This document shows positions 34,843 to 47,639 of a DNA stretch of 64,000 nucleotides, piece by piece. The translations under genes and the position numbers were made by a program. Location of the stretch: the NCBI GenBank assembly GCA_015039465.1, contig MU130264.1, forward strand, positions 57,498-121,497, written 5' to 3'. The number at the start of each line of letters is the position of its first letter. Position 1 is the stretch's first letter. This stretch comes from Phlegmacium glaucopus. Taxonomy: Eukaryota > Basidiomycota > Agaricomycetes > Agaricales > Cortinariaceae. A model generated the notes under the pieces. That model worked only from the letters and a program-made list of their open reading frames with translations. It had not been told where the DNA came from and ran no database searches.

Positions 34843-37446
34843 TCACGACTTCTTCCAACCTCCTTTCCCATCTGGCACGAGGGGTGCATCAATCGGCGCA
34901 CTGAAAAATCCTTCTGCAGTCACGCCAATAGCCTCAACGCCTGCACCAGAGCTCTTCCTCGTCGTCCCTCTGCCAATAGTTATTGAACCCCTCCTTGTCC
35001 CAGACCCATTAGCCGAAGTCCCACCATTCTCGATACTGATCATAGATTTGGCCTTGTTATTATACGTTGGATACGGCACATAGCCATTAGTCCCATTCAT
35101 TTCGCCAACGAGTGTGTGCATAGATCGTGCAGCCGCGTTAACCCCACTGTTGGATTCTGATGATAGCGTGCTCTTGTGTCGCTTGGGTGGAGGAGCCGTG
35201 GAAGAAGACGTAGGACCACGAGCCGCAGGGGATGCACCAGCCCACGCGCTAGGAGGTAAGACACCCTTCTGCGGCTGTTGCTGCCAACGATTTGTAGGCC
35301 GAATGGGCGCCACCAGCCTATCATCATCCAAATCTTCTTCATCCTCTCCTTCATTCGACAGTACATACATCGGTTGTTCTGGACTCCCTGATACCGAACT
35401 CGATGTCGATGGAGCATTACCATTGCGTAGTGCGCGCCAGGAAGGAATTGCCTCACTACGATCCACGACTTCATCGAATACTTCGTAGTATCTCCGTATG
35501 CAAAGGGCGATGATCATACCCAGTGTAGCCTTTCTTTCCGCCTGGGGATTATTTCCATTCTCGTTGCCACCATTAGAACTTGGGCGATCGAAAAAGGCTG
35601 GCGTCCCTGGCACATTGACCATTGCCACATCACGCGCTGGATTGGACCCTTTGACAAGGTTAGGGCAGATGACGATAGCTAAATTGAGGGCGTCCATCCT
35701 GTTTGATGCGCTTCTCAATGAAACGTCGTGTAAAAGCTCTATAAATATACATGACAATCAAACTTTGACCGTGGATAGGGATAAGAAACGCACGCAAAAC
35801 GTGAGACAGCAGTATACAAGCACAAGGAACAAGCTCTGGAAGCAGAGTCTCACGTATGTAATTGATACTTAACATGTCTGAAGGGTCGTTGGTGGATACT
35901 GGACATCCTTGAATGATGGGATATAAACTTTCAGGAAAGATGGGTTGGGGAAGATCCCGAAGGTACTTTTTCAGGAGTACTGCGGCGATATGGGGGTCGC
36001 CAAAGCTTTTCAGCGAAACTACGTTGCCTCAGGGGAAGTGAGTATAAAGCTGCAGAGTCAGAAGAGAACGAGATTTACCGCGATCATAAGCGTCTTGAGC
36101 GGCTCGGAGCATAACTGAAGAAGGTGATCGCCTGAATAGACCTTCTTCTGTCAAGCCTATAGAGCGATAGTTATAGTGCTGTTTTTATATATTAGGGAAG
36201 AAACATACCAGAGTCCCTTAAGAACTGAATCGTATCCTTCACAACTCTAGGGATTCCGCCTTTCTCTCCGTTGTATCCCATTAAATCTTCTAATGGTACG
36301 CCAAATACACTGGATCGCATAGGGATGGGAAGTGTTATCGTCTGTTCATGTTTCAGGTTTTCTCTATCAACATTTCTTGGTTGGGGAGCATCATGGAAAG
36401 TCGCTGGTTGTCCTCACCGATAGACAGCAGGTGGGATATCAATCTGCGTTAGAGGCACATATTGAGCCAGTTCAGACAGCGTGGTAATGTATATCAGTTT
36501 TCGAAAGAATTTTGGGCTAATGATGTGTTAGAGATCGGGATAGATTGAGGCAATATGGTGACAGACCTGATAATGGCGCCGGCCAGGGAAAACAACACTT
36601 GGGGAGAATTTGCATGTTACTTAATGACAATCAATCATGCGGATGCCGGAACTTACTTTTGGAGAAGAATGAAGAGTGTATGATGTACTATAAGGACGCC
36701 TCTTAGGTATTTTCTCCATATACGATGTCATATTGCTCACCAGTTGTTTCAGATTTTTGCGATACTTCCGATTCAAACTTCGATATGCCTTCCACACCCA
36801 ATTCCAGCTTGGAGCATGATTCCCGCCTGCTGCAAAGAAGACAACGGTATAATCCGCCTCAACTGCGTGAAGATCATATCAGATCGGCAGCATTTGAAGT
36901 GTATAGGCTAGGCTGTACCATATAGGTCTAAGTACGAAAGGATGCGTCTATAGGATGGAGTTCAGCAAGACATGGCAGAATGCGGAAACGATACACACGT
37001 GAGTAACAAATCGTATGAGACAACCTGGGGATCAGGTAGTGCAGAAGCATTCAAGACAACCCTGTTTTTCAGGTAAACGCAGGGATTAAGCATGGCATGC
37101 ACGATGTTCCCCTACATTGGTCGTGTCCTGAACGGGTTCAGTATATCTCACAAATAAAAACACAACCTTCTCACTCGAAATCCACTCCAGCCTGGAATAT
37201 CATCCTTGACAACACTTCCTGCACCACCGCTGCATCACTGAATTCAGGTGCATGATTTATGGCGCCCGCAGGGCTGGTTGGACGCTTCACCCACGGTGGA
37301 TTAAAGAACTTGCGCTTCGCAGTTGTTGGCGACCATGTCCCTGATGTTGGTGTTTGTGAGTCATACGCGTTAGGCGCCGACGGCGACGACTGAGCAAGCG
37401 ATAGGGCAGCCAGCCTCTGCTTTAACTTGAAGGTTGTCGGAGGCAT
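34843..37446 (-). CDS. CRAL-TRIO (Sec14-like) plus RhoGAP domain protein
   Basis: About nine exons. Exon 1 (37446-37171) gives a Pro/Ser-rich N-terminus. Small exons follow (VVLNASALPDPQVVSYDLLL; ILSYLDLYVEADYTVVFFAA; NWVWKAYRSLNRKYRKNL; HTLFI), then FSLAGAIISPKFFRKLIYIT and LSELAQYVPLTQIDIPPAVY. These form a CRAL-TRIO/BCH module like that of p50RhoGAP or yeast Ecm25. The RhoGAP domain comes next: FGVPLEDL, IQFLRDSG, EEGLFRRSPSS with the arginine finger, FGDPHIAAVLLKKYLRDLPQ, and SASNRMDALNLAIVICPNLV. A disordered, acidic then basic tail follows. It would stimulate GTP hydrolysis on a Rho-family GTPase at membranes, affecting polarity or cytoskeleton. Confidence 0.85.
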
Positions 37447-37816
37447 CGTTTCGGACAAAGGAAAACGTGGCTTCTGAGATCAGAACGCTGATGGCATGTT
37501 ACGCTAACGTAATATTTGATGGGATGATTGTGACCCTAATCTAGATACAGCCAAACTATTGGCACATTTTCACAAACATGAATGAACGTTTTTTTTGCAC
37601 AGGATTATATAAATTTACAAATAAAAAGCGTTTTGTGAAAACCATTTTTGTAAAAGTTGTGTCTCGCAATCTGCAATAGATTTTTGCCAAATGTCACACA
37701 CTGAGGTCACGTGATCAAGCTCGTTCTGAACAAAAATTTTCAACTGTCAAAAACTATCTGATTCTAAGTCTTACCTAGAACCGAGCCTTATTCAAGACTT
37801 ATTCTTTCTTCACGAC

Positions 37817-38999
37817 ATGTCTATCCAAATATTTCCTCCTGAGATATTGGACCTCTTCCTCGATGAACTCGGATCCGCCACTGAGAATCCGCAATCACGA
37901 GCAGCGTTGTTGGCTTGTACCCTAGTAAACAGACAATTCCATAACCAAGCGAGCTCATATATCTTTTCATCCCTCACGATCTCCACTCAAAAACGTCCCG
38001 ACGATTTGCTTGATATTTTAAATGCCAATCCCGATATAGCTCGACATATACGCTCCTTTACAATAAAGGAGGAAATCGATCAAGCCCCCTCCAAATGTCT
38101 ATCCGCTCTCTTTAGACAGCTATATCACCTACAGGAATTCGGATGGGTTGGTCTGCCTATCCCCTTCCGTTCTCTAGCCATGGTCACGGCGATTACTTCG
38201 TCCGTCAGTAGTTTTTTTAGCGATCGTCCTTATCTTACTGTGCTCCATCTCGAGAGTATGACGGACTTCCCGCTATCCCTCTTCTCTTCATGCTGCCATC
38301 TAGAATCACTCACTCTCATCAGTATTTTATTCGCGAAAATACGACCTCCTGAGACACTGTCAGGTTCACTCTTTCCATCCTTGAGGAGGCTGAACATTTC
38401 GGACCTATGGTATAGTGACAGCAAGACATTCGAAATAATCATGACCCATGCGGCTCCGACATTGACTACCCTCATTGTGCATGATCCACCTTACTTGTAC
38501 CGTAAGTTTTGTAATTCGCCCAGTTCCTATACTTGATTTATCTCTCTACATAGCTGGGTTCCTGAATTTTAAATCAGCCATCGTTGTCCCAGCCCTAGAA
38601 TCCATCCAGGTGTCATGCATGTATGACTATCTTGATAATTCTCTCCGAGACTTCTTATCCCGGTTCCTCGAAAATTCCACACCTATGCTCGCTCAGATCC
38701 AAATTCAAATTTTCTCCGACTGCAAATATAACTTTTCCGGGCTATACCAACCCTTGTCCGAATGGTTTTTTTTACCCATCGACGAAATCTTATCAAGTCA
38801 AAGATATCGAGCTCTCAAGAACCTTGATCTTATTCTTGTAGACACATACTCTCCTCAGCTCCACTCGGACTCAGACTCATTGGAAGTTCGGACGTTGCTT
38901 AATCAGATTCTTCCAGCTGCGTCATCTCGTAGTCAGATCGAAATAAAGATTACGGCTGGTTCTCCTCAACCACTCCTAGAAGTTCATTTTGTCTTTTAG
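37817..38999 (+). CDS. F-box-like protein, tandem copy 1
   Basis: Exon 1 starts at ATG 37817 (MSIQIFPPEILDLFLDELGS, an F-box-like N-terminus of the type common in agarics). An intron of about 60 nt (GTAAGT to CATAG, near 38503-38554) leads to exon 2 ending at TAG 38999. The rest has leucine-rich, LRR-like spacing (FPLSLFSSCCHLESLTL, LSGSLFPSLRRLNIS). Such proteins usually recruit substrates to SCF ubiquitin ligases. A paralogue with the same intron lies 0.9 kb downstream. Confidence 0.85.
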
Positions 39000-39857
39000 A
39001 TTTGTGGTTTTTTTTTGTATTCAATTTATATTGTTCAGTTTAAGCAAACCTTTCTACTGCGAGTATTATATAAATACCAACATACTAACATAGTAAGTGC
39101 CGGAGGAATTACTACAAACATATTGAATGACAATATAACCTGGGTGGTTGCCATGATAAACGCTTGTATCGGGTTCGATTCCGTCTCAATGCATAAAGTC
39201 TGCAAGGAAACCAATGTTCCTTTTGCTTCAAGCATACTTGCCCTGTACGTTTTTGCTTAGTATGTATGATCTACTATGTCAGTTCCAGACCCAACAAATA
39301 TAACAAATCGATGAGGCTGATACTTTGGCTCGACACTAGTTCCAAAAACTTTTACATAACTTGTTCAGACAAAACTTGATCACATACCCTTGGAAAATTC
39401 AAGCTCACCCTCAGGGCCTTTATCCATCGTTATGTTATCAGTTTGATAGTGTAGATGGAAATCTTATACACACCTGCCCAAAACATTGGGTAACCCCCAA
39501 ATTTACCCTTTCTCCCAGTTGAGTAATAATTCCGCGACATCAACAGCTGATCAAGCGAGCCCTAATTTCTACCCTCCATATCCCCTGGCCATTGCATTCA
39601 AGTTATATTTTCACCCCACTCCTCAAGCGTTCTTGTGCAAACTGAAAATATTCAGGATTACATGGAAATGGACAAAACGGGTGGAGGGAAGTAACTGAGT
39701 AAGACGAGAAGTTAGGATGATTGTTGATAAAGATTAACGCGACGCGACGGACACGTGCGGCGATCAGTCGGAGCGTTAAAAATAGCAGACTCACGCTGTA
39801 AGCTACTTACATAGAACTGGTCGAAACTTATTCGAAACTTATCTTCATCGACTCGAC

Positions 39858-41025
39858 ATGTCTGTCCAACTATTTCCTCCTGAAATATTGGATCTCATCC
39901 TCGATGAACTCGGGTCCGCCACCGAGGATACGCAATCACGAGCAGCGTTGTTGGCTTGTACCCTAGTAAACAGACAATTCTCTTATCAAGCGAGCCCATA
40001 TATCTTTTCATCCCTCATGATCTCCTCTCAAAAACGTCTCGACTCTTTGCTTCATATTTTAAACGCCAATCCCGATATAGCTCGACATATACGCTCGTTT
40101 ACAGTAAAGCATCAAATCAATCAAACCTCCTCCGAATGTCTATCCGTTGTTCTCAGACAGCTATGTCGCCTACAGGAATTCGGATGGATTGGTCTACGTA
40201 ACTTTGTCAGTTCCAAAGTTATGCTCACAGCGACTACTTTGTCCATCAGTAGTCTTTTCAGTGGTCATTATCTTACTGCGCTCCATTTCGAGAGTATGAC
40301 GGACTTCCCGCTATCCCTCTTCTCTTCGTGCTGTCATCTAGAATCCCTCGCTCTCATCAAAGTTTTATTCGCGAAAATACGACTAGAGACACTGTCAGGC
40401 TCACTCTTTCCATCCTTGAGGAGGTTGAGCATTTCAGGCCCATTTTCAGATGACGAGGCGCCCGGAATAATCTTGACTCATGCGGCTCCAACATTGACTA
40501 CCCTCATTCTGCGTGATCTACCTCACAATAACGGTGAGTTCTGTAATTTGCCCAGTTCCCATACTTGATTTATATCTCCGCATAGCTTGGTTCTTCCCGA
40601 ATTTCAAATCAACCGTCGTCATCCCAGTCCTAGAATCCATCCAGATAGATTGCTTGTTGTGTCTGTATGAATATTCTGCCGCAACCTTCTTATCCCGGTT
40701 CCTTGAACATTCCACACCGATGCTCGCCCAGATTCAAATTCGAATTGTATCTAATTACAGATATACTCTCCCCCGACCCCTATCCAAAGGGTTTTTACCC
40801 ATCGACGAAATCTTATCAAGTTCAAGATATGGAGCTCTCAAGACCCTTGATCTTGTTTTTGTGGACAGATACAATCCTCAGCCCTGCTCGGACTCATTGG
40901 AAGTTCGGAAGTTGCTTGATAAAATTCTTCCAGTTGCGTTGTCTCGCAGTCAGACTGAAATAAATTTTACAACTCATTCTTCCCATCCGTCATATGATTG
41001 CGTAGAAGTTCAGTTCATTTTTTAG
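39858..41025 (+). CDS. F-box-like protein, tandem copy 2
   Basis: ATG at 39858 (MSVQLFPPEILDLILDELGS). It aligns with copy 1 along its whole length, including the intron (GTGAGT to CATAG, near 40534-40586), and ends at TAG 41025. Differences are mostly substitutions and short indels, with no lesions, so both copies look functional. The upstream flank (ACTTATTC and CGAC ATGTCT) is also shared, indicating duplication of gene plus promoter. Confidence 0.85.
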
Positions 41026-41029
41026 ATCT

Positions 41030-41645
41030 ATGATTTTTTTCCTGTATTCAATTTATATTGTGAGAGGCGAGACTGCGGGCTTCAGTTAGACCTAAATCAG
41101 CAAACGTTCCTGCTATAGAGTCTTTACATTCAACTGGATGCTTAACAAGGTTATGGCCGTTGTTGGAACCCACCAACCGGCCATTTGGATGGGAGAAAGT
41201 GTTCCTAATGGATGTGCTACGCAGAGATAATGGTCAAAAGATCGAGGTTGTGAGCGTGGGTTACTACGACGACCTAATGAATGATGGGCATAATGGCTCG
41301 ATAATGATTGAGCAAACTGCTAGTAAGTAAAGGTTTTTGTTTACAGTAATTGCAAAGACGATTCTTAACTTTTCTTCTTCCCATAAAACTGTTTGTATAT
41401 CATCTTCAAATGATGACATATAATACTAAGCGATTCAAGTCTCTCAAGGGTATATCAAAAAGGGTGCGGAGCATGCAAGGCCAATATTTTATTCATGGTT
41501 ATACATTCCTGATAGAGCTGAGGAAAGGATGAAAATGAAAGTGAAACGAAACAAGTGCAAACTATATATGGTCGATCCACCTGACATTATTCAGAAATGC
41601 AAGGACCGCTGTTCATACAAAGCAATGAGTGGGGAAAGGAAAATA
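41030..41645. other. Intergenic, no gene seen
   Basis: No supported gene between the convergent F-box copy 2 and GTPase A. Confidence 0.45.
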
Positions 41646-42780
41646 TTAACGATAATTAAGGATAAGCCTCACCGCCCGTGATTTCTTGCCGAAGAGCATC
41701 AGCATGATCCTTTTGCCAATGGGAATCTTGAGATTCTTCATCTCATTGAACGTCTTGTCGAAATCCTTTTGAATACGTTTGAGTTCCGTTTCCAATTGAC
41801 GGGCGAGCTGCGGGTTGCTCTCGACTCGAGCTTGTTGAGCAAGAGAGCGAACGGTGTCTCGTTGTTCGGCTAGGAGCTTTTGCAAGTCCGAGTATAAGGT
41901 CTTTCCTGCTTGTGTCTCATTGAGGGCTCTCTTGAGGTCCACAATTTCCTCTTGCAGGAGAAGTACCTCGGCTTCTTGCTGTCTGAGAAGAATGTCGATA
42001 ATCCCCCAAGCCGACTGTGGAGAATTTGTGAAACGAGCAGTCGAAGCGCCGTGATCTATCATCGTCTTCCAGTAGTGCTCGAAGAGGTCTTTCTCCCGAT
42101 GTATCAGTTTCTCCGTCTCTCGATCTTGATCCTTCTGTTTTCCTGGAGCGGAAGAGTACGCTTTGTCCCACATAGTTGTTACGAGTACCACCTTTTTCAC
42201 GGCTTGATCCCCACATAACTCGCCAAACATTCGAAGATTGCGGTGAGGACTTCCAGCCATGCGGTTGTCCGTGATTCGGTGCAGGTAAACGATCCCAGCC
42301 AGTTTGATTTGTTTTTCGTATCTTAACAACAAGTTATTCTCAAAGACGAACCAGATACAGAAAGATGGCACGGCTTACACTTTCTGGAGCCACTTGCTAA
42401 TCATTTCGAGTATCTCTAAGTCGGATTTATTGGTATCGTCGAACCCAGGAGTATCCACGAAGACGAGACGGTCGCCGTAGATTTTATGATTAAACAATCT
42501 GACAGCGTGAACCTCAGTCGTGCATGATTCCAAGTAAGAACCTGCACGCCGGCCAGGTTGGCCAGTAAGAGTGTCTATAAGCTTTAAACCAGGTGAAAAC
42601 ACGGAAAATAATCTACAACATATCACACACATTGCTCTTTCCGGATCCAGTGGGACCCATGAACCTGCAACTGTCGTCAGCAACATACCTTTGGTCGACA
42701 TGAGAGAGGACATACGCAATGACGAGATCGGAACCCATAAGATTTGCAGCTTTTTTGATATCTTCTGCGTATACTGCCAT
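41646..42780 (-). CDS. AIG1/GIMAP-like P-loop GTPase A (GKSN subfamily)
   Basis: Exons: ATG 42780 (MAVYAEDIKKAANL to DLVIA); a 34 nt P-loop exon at 42631-42664 (FMGPTGSGKSN); a switch exon (LIDTLTGQPGRR, LESCTTEVHAVR, FVDTPGFDDTNKSD); and a long last exon from about 42318 with YLHRITDNRMAGSP, the G4-like TTMWD and a coiled coil ending in LKIPIGKRIMLML. P-loop, DTPG and TTMWD are the nucleotide-binding signature. The canonical NKxD is replaced by TTMWD throughout this family. The C-terminal basic-amphipathic segment may bind membranes. It is the closest relative of the pseudogene at 10126. Confidence 0.85.
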
Positions 42781-43169
42781 AGCCGCGAAACAAATTTACT
42801 CGGTACAAGGGTTTAGAAAGGTTGGAAGCGTATACTAGTAGTAGTTAGACAGATGTGGCCGCTGAAGCCTGAAGGGAGTTATAACTCTGGAAACGTGATT
42901 GCAGAACGTCAAAGAGAAGCTGTATGAACTTGACAATTGTGGATTTGAAAAACATGTGTAGGCCAGGAGGACTCCGACGTGAATGTTGTGAACATGAGGG
43001 TTTCGTGATTCATTACGATTATCGTAGATGATCGATTCAATCTCTGACAGGGAACTCGGCCTTCCTACTGGTTATATGTCAGCTGTTACGCCACAAGTAA
43101 GCTTTTGACACCCAAGATAGAGGAATACCTGCTGTAAAGCAACGTTTGCTGGGAGCAACCGGTGAGCTG

Positions 43170-45664
43170 ATGTGGCAGTGCTTTGGTTCATTCAGTTCGA
43201 TTTGCGGGCGTCTCTTTGCAAGCCTGCGTATTGCATGCGCTCACTTTGAATCCAGATTCCAGAAACATGCCGCTACATGCGATAGACACGATGCCTTGCA
43301 ACTTATCACTGAATGGATAAATCAAGCAGCAATCATGCAAGGAGCCTTGTCCCCAGACCAATCCCCAACTTCCCCACCGTTAACCTTCCCCTGCAATGTC
43401 CCAGCAGTCGGTATGTTTACTCATAACTTCAGCTGACAGTATTCTTATATGCTTTAGAATGTCGGTAAAAGTTTGAGGGACACTGTTCTCCCCTCAAAGT
43501 CCTCGTCAGCCTCCGATCCTAACTTGCCTCATCACCTATCCCGTTCTCCGAGCTCTACTTCTCTGGCTCGTTCGGAGGGGGATGTACCGCTATACGCTTC
43601 CACTCTTGTACAAGAACCCAATCCCATCGACCTCCCTGCCCAATCAGACATCATTATCGCGTATGTTGATCTGCCAGTGACACTTCAAATCTTGTATCCA
43701 GAACTCAAAACATTGCAGTGTCATGGGCCCGACTGGAGCAGGCAAAAGCACAGTCAGTTTCTTGTGTGCTAATCTCTATTAATACTACTGATCTACCTCC
43801 GTAGTTTATTAATAAAGTTGCTGGAATTGAAGGGACTGAAGTCGGCCATGGTTTGAAATCTTGTACTCATACAGTCCAAATTGTCCGTTGCCTCGATACG
43901 CAGCAAAATCGTCGGGTAGTTTTGGTCGATACCCCTGGCTTCAACGACACTAATGTTTCGGATCTCGACACACTTCGGATGGTTGCGAGCTGGTTAAAGA
44001 TCACGTATGTGTGGATTTTTCTATAATAAAGTAAAATAGGTGTTTATCTCTCAAGGCAGGTACCAGAAAGATATTCGTCTTGCGGGCCTTCTTTTCTTTC
44101 ATCGTATCTCAGACAATCGAATGGGCGGGTCACCGATGAAATACCTCAAGATGTTCCAGAATTTATGTGGCAACGAGGCCCTCAAGAATGTCGTACTGGT
44201 TACGACAATGTGGGACGAGGTTGAAGACGAGGAAGGACGCAATCGTGAGACTGAGCTTACTGCCAAATATTGGAACTCGATGCTCGAATTGGGCTGTCGT
44301 ACCTCACGTTTCTACAATAATACTCAATCTGCTTGGGATATCGTCTCACAGTTCCAAGATGCTCGATGCACAGTTCTCTTGCAAAAGGAGCTGGTGGATC
44401 TTCGTCTCGAGTTGTCGGAGACGTCTGCTGGCAGGACACTGTTTTCTATGTTGATCGAGTTTATCAAGAGGATAAAAGAACTTCTAACTCAGATCGAGGC
44501 TAAGTTGAAGCAGAATCAGTCCTCACCTCACCGACCCGTTGTCGAACAGGAAAGAACAGTAACGGAGGCAATTTTGCGGGACGCCGATGCGCAACGGAGG
44601 CGATATTCTGTCTCTTCAAGTGTTCTTAGGCGCTTCAGTAATTCCCGTTAGTCATCTACCTCCATTTCTGTGGGCGAAGATCCTAACCTTCCTTGGAAAT
44701 TTTCAATAGGTCGACGTACATCTACACAAGCTAATGATACACATTCACCAGTTTCGCCCGTTTCGCCCGTTTCACCTACATTCACCTATCCTCCTACTCC
44801 AGATAATCCTGCTTCACGTTCTAGGACAGCACCTACGTCGACAACTTCGCCACGTGCGAATGGTCCAATTCCCCTAATGCCCTCACCCTCGACTGGATGC
44901 TTCTCGCCGCCTCCATCTCCAGCCGATAGTACTGTCGAGACTTGTAATGGAACCATGGTAGTACTCCAAGGAACGATTACCGCTCTCAAACTTGTTCAAC
45001 AAATAGTTGGTCTCGCTCCCGTACCCGGCCTTAAAAGTCTAGTTGGATTGGTACTGAATATATCGGAAATTGTAAATGTACGGTTTAACGCTGCGCGTCT
45101 CGAGCACATGATTGATTACTAACATTTATCGATCCGAAGAATATGTACACCGCCGAAGAGGCACTCATTGAGCTGGCTCAGAAGGCGGGTTCCTTCATGG
45201 TGACTCTTGTAGAGCAAGGGTCGATTAGCAGCCTCTCTAACTCTGACGCAATGAAATCAGTTATTGAAGGATTGACGAAGTGCGTACTTACCTTCTCGAT
45301 TATGTACTACTTTCTCCCCAGGTCTGACAAAGAACGTCACAGAGAAATGAAACGGGTTCTCAGAGTCGTCAAGAAGATTTCGGCCCAGGGGACAGCGAAG
45401 CGCTTTCTCCTTGGCGCCTTCGACAAAACAGCTGTCGATGATTGTAACCGCCAGATGGCGTTGGCTTGTGGAATATTTGGGGTAAGAAAACTATCCACCT
45501 CCTTTTGGTCCCCTCCTTATTGATCGAATTAGATCCAAATTGCGTTCATCTCACAACAAGCCATCGCCCGCATTGAGGCTAAACTGAACCTGGCTCTTAT
45601 GATCCAGACGCCACCTTCAGGCCAACGTGCTACCACTACTGCGCCACGAGCTACGACTTGTTGA
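43170..45664 (+). CDS. GTPase fused to MLKL/HELL-like four-helix domain
   Basis: A Ser/Pro-rich N-terminus (start uncertain; ATG 43170 or a later exon) ends in DIIIA. The P-loop exon is 43719-43752 (VMGPTGAGKST). Then come FINKVAGIEG, LKSCTHTVQIVR, LVDTPGFNDTNVSD, FFHRISDNRMGGSP, TTMWDEV and a coiled coil to about 44650. After an intron, a Pro/Ser-rich linker (three tandem SPV triplets) leads to a C-terminal helical domain: ITALKLVQQIVGLAPVPGLK, EEALIELAQKAGSFMVTLVE, QMALACGIFG. This matches the N-terminal executioner-type domain of MLKL and the fungal HELL domain as I know them. Introns at about 45076-45137 and 45279-45320 keep the frame; the stop is at 45664. Suggested role: GTP-gated membrane or cell-death effector. 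Confidence 0.8.
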
Positions 45665-46314
45665 ATGGGTATTGGTTCATTTGTGCGTGCATCTTGACTC
45701 ATACGCCATAGCTAGTTCTAAGGCGAGATTGCTCCGATGGGAGTAGTAGTACGTGAATAGTATCCGAGTCACCATACAGTTGCTTATAATACCTTGTCTA
45801 TGTCTATCTAACTTAATGACTTAATCTTTTCAACTTAAATGTTTCCAATTGGATGCCGCTCTTTCATTTTGCGATATGGCTACTTATTGCCATTATCTAT
45901 AGCAACGACATCAATCCAGATTTGACACTGTGCTAAGCGATGAGGCTACATTTTACCAGTTCCAATATTGATTTGAAAATATATGGACTGTGATAGAATC
46001 ATGGACTTAAATAGGTGCAAAATATTGTTTTACATAAGAAAGTTTACTGCAACAAGTATCGTCATATTACTGGTATTTTGCAAGTACTGCGGGATGTATG
46101 TATGGTGGTCTATTGGTAATGTTCGGTAACACCAAGGGCGAGAGACAAGCTGACCCGGTGGTTTTATCAATGGAATCAATAGACTCGTCCTGCGGCATGC
46201 ACTGAGCATTCAACACCACGTCGTCAGCTTGCTGCTCGGTCATACTTAACACCAACAAATCCACCTTGTCGACTTGGAAGGAACTGGCTTTCCTCGCATT
46301 CGATAGGTTCAAAT
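45665..46314. other. Intergenic between convergent GTPase genes
   Basis: A minus-strand frame at 46067-46312 is open directly after the GTPase B stop and may be its 3' UTR or a lost exon. Nothing recognisable is seen. Confidence 0.4.
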
Positions 46315-47530
46315 TTATGCTTTCAAGTCGAGGGTTACTGGATACATAGGGAGCTGATCCTTGCTCGGCTTGGGTACCTTGGACTTGAAAAATGTGAATG
46401 TCGACTTGATACTGAAGAATTTCTCTGTCATTTTCGCAAGACGCTGTCCAAGCGGCAACTTCAGCCTCCGCATCTCATTGACCGTCGACTCCAAATTGAG
46501 CTTCAGCTTCTCATGTTCCTCCTGCAAGGGTTCCAGGACTACCTTGTCACCGTCTGCACGCTTCATTTCATTTCGAATCCGGTTGAGTAGCTCTTCACGT
46601 TGCCTCACGAGAAGCTCCATCTTCGAGAAAAGTTCCTGTCCAGCGGAGGTCGCAGGGAGCTTCTTGCGCATATCCACCATTTCTTGTTGGAGTAGAACTG
46701 AACTTCTTTTGTTTGCTGCGTCGATTAAAGGATCAATGAGGGTAAAAGCGGATTCGCGCGTCCGTAGGAATCGGCTGGTCCTAGAGTTACGGTCCAACAT
46801 AGCTTTCCAGTACTTTGATTTGAGCTCTCGCTCTCGTGCCACCCCCGTTGTCTCGTCAATTTCGTCCCACATCGTCGTCGCCAATATGACATTTTCAAAA
46901 GCGTTTTTACCGCAGAGTTCCTCAAACATGCGTAGATTCTTTAAAGGCGTGCCAGCCATCCGGTTGTCAGATATCCGGTGGAAATAGAGTAAGCCGCTCA
47001 GTAAGATATCCTTCGCATATCTGCAGAAATAACGCCTTAGCTGTGTTACAGGTCATCCACGGCGACAAACACATACGTTGATTTGAGCCAATCGGCAACC
47101 ATTTTGAGGATATCTACATCAGACTTCTGTGTATCGTCAAATCCTGGGGTATCCACGAACACTAGATCGCCATAAGCCAACTCTGGCATAGAAAGCCTGA
47201 CATTGCTGACTTCGCTCGTGCATGATTCTAAATTATGGCCCACACCGGTCTCAAAGCCAGTGATGACATTTATAAACTATTGTTACAGATGTTAAATAAT
47301 CCTTAGGAACATACGAAGGACGTACAGTGCTTTTCCCTGAACCAGTTGGGCCCATGACGCTATATAGATATTTTCAACATGAATAAGAGGGATAACAATC
47401 TGGGCGAGGAATGACGCACGCAATGATTATATCGTCTGGGGATAGGTCATCCGTCTTCACTTGTCTCGCTGAAGCCCCTTTCCAAAATGCAAGTCTGAGA
47501 GCACCTCCACTCGTTTTCCTCTCAGGGTTC
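46315..47530 (-). CDS. AIG1/GIMAP-like P-loop GTPase B (GKST subfamily)
   Basis: The 5' part has small exons: one around 47580-47630 (TIEASTKAK) is likely, then about 47530-47422 (KTSGGALRLAFWKGASA to DDIIIA). The P-loop exon is exactly 34 nt, 47326-47359 (VMGPTGSGKST). The switch exon gives FINVITGFETGVGHNLESCT and FVDTPGFDDTQKSD. The last exon has FHRISDNRMAGTPLKNLRMF, TTMWDEI, a long coiled coil, and LKLPLGQRLAKM near the end. The stop is at 46315. The start codon is not certain. It is most similar to the gene at 51043. Confidence 0.8.
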
Positions 47531-47639
47531 CTGTCCTTTTGATGGCATTATGAGGAATGCTACCAGTTCAGCCTCGAAACTAACCTTCGCTTTTGTAGAA
47601 GCCTCTATAGTTTTCCTGTATATAATTAGACTTCAATGG

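Noticed and set aside
35114..35872. Two plus-strand frames of 124 codons
   Set aside because: They are antisense to the RhoGAP gene's C-terminal exons and show only low-complexity sequence.
46361..46987. Plus-strand frame of 208 codons
   Set aside because: It is antisense to the G4 and coiled-coil exon of GTPase B, which has clear family motifs.
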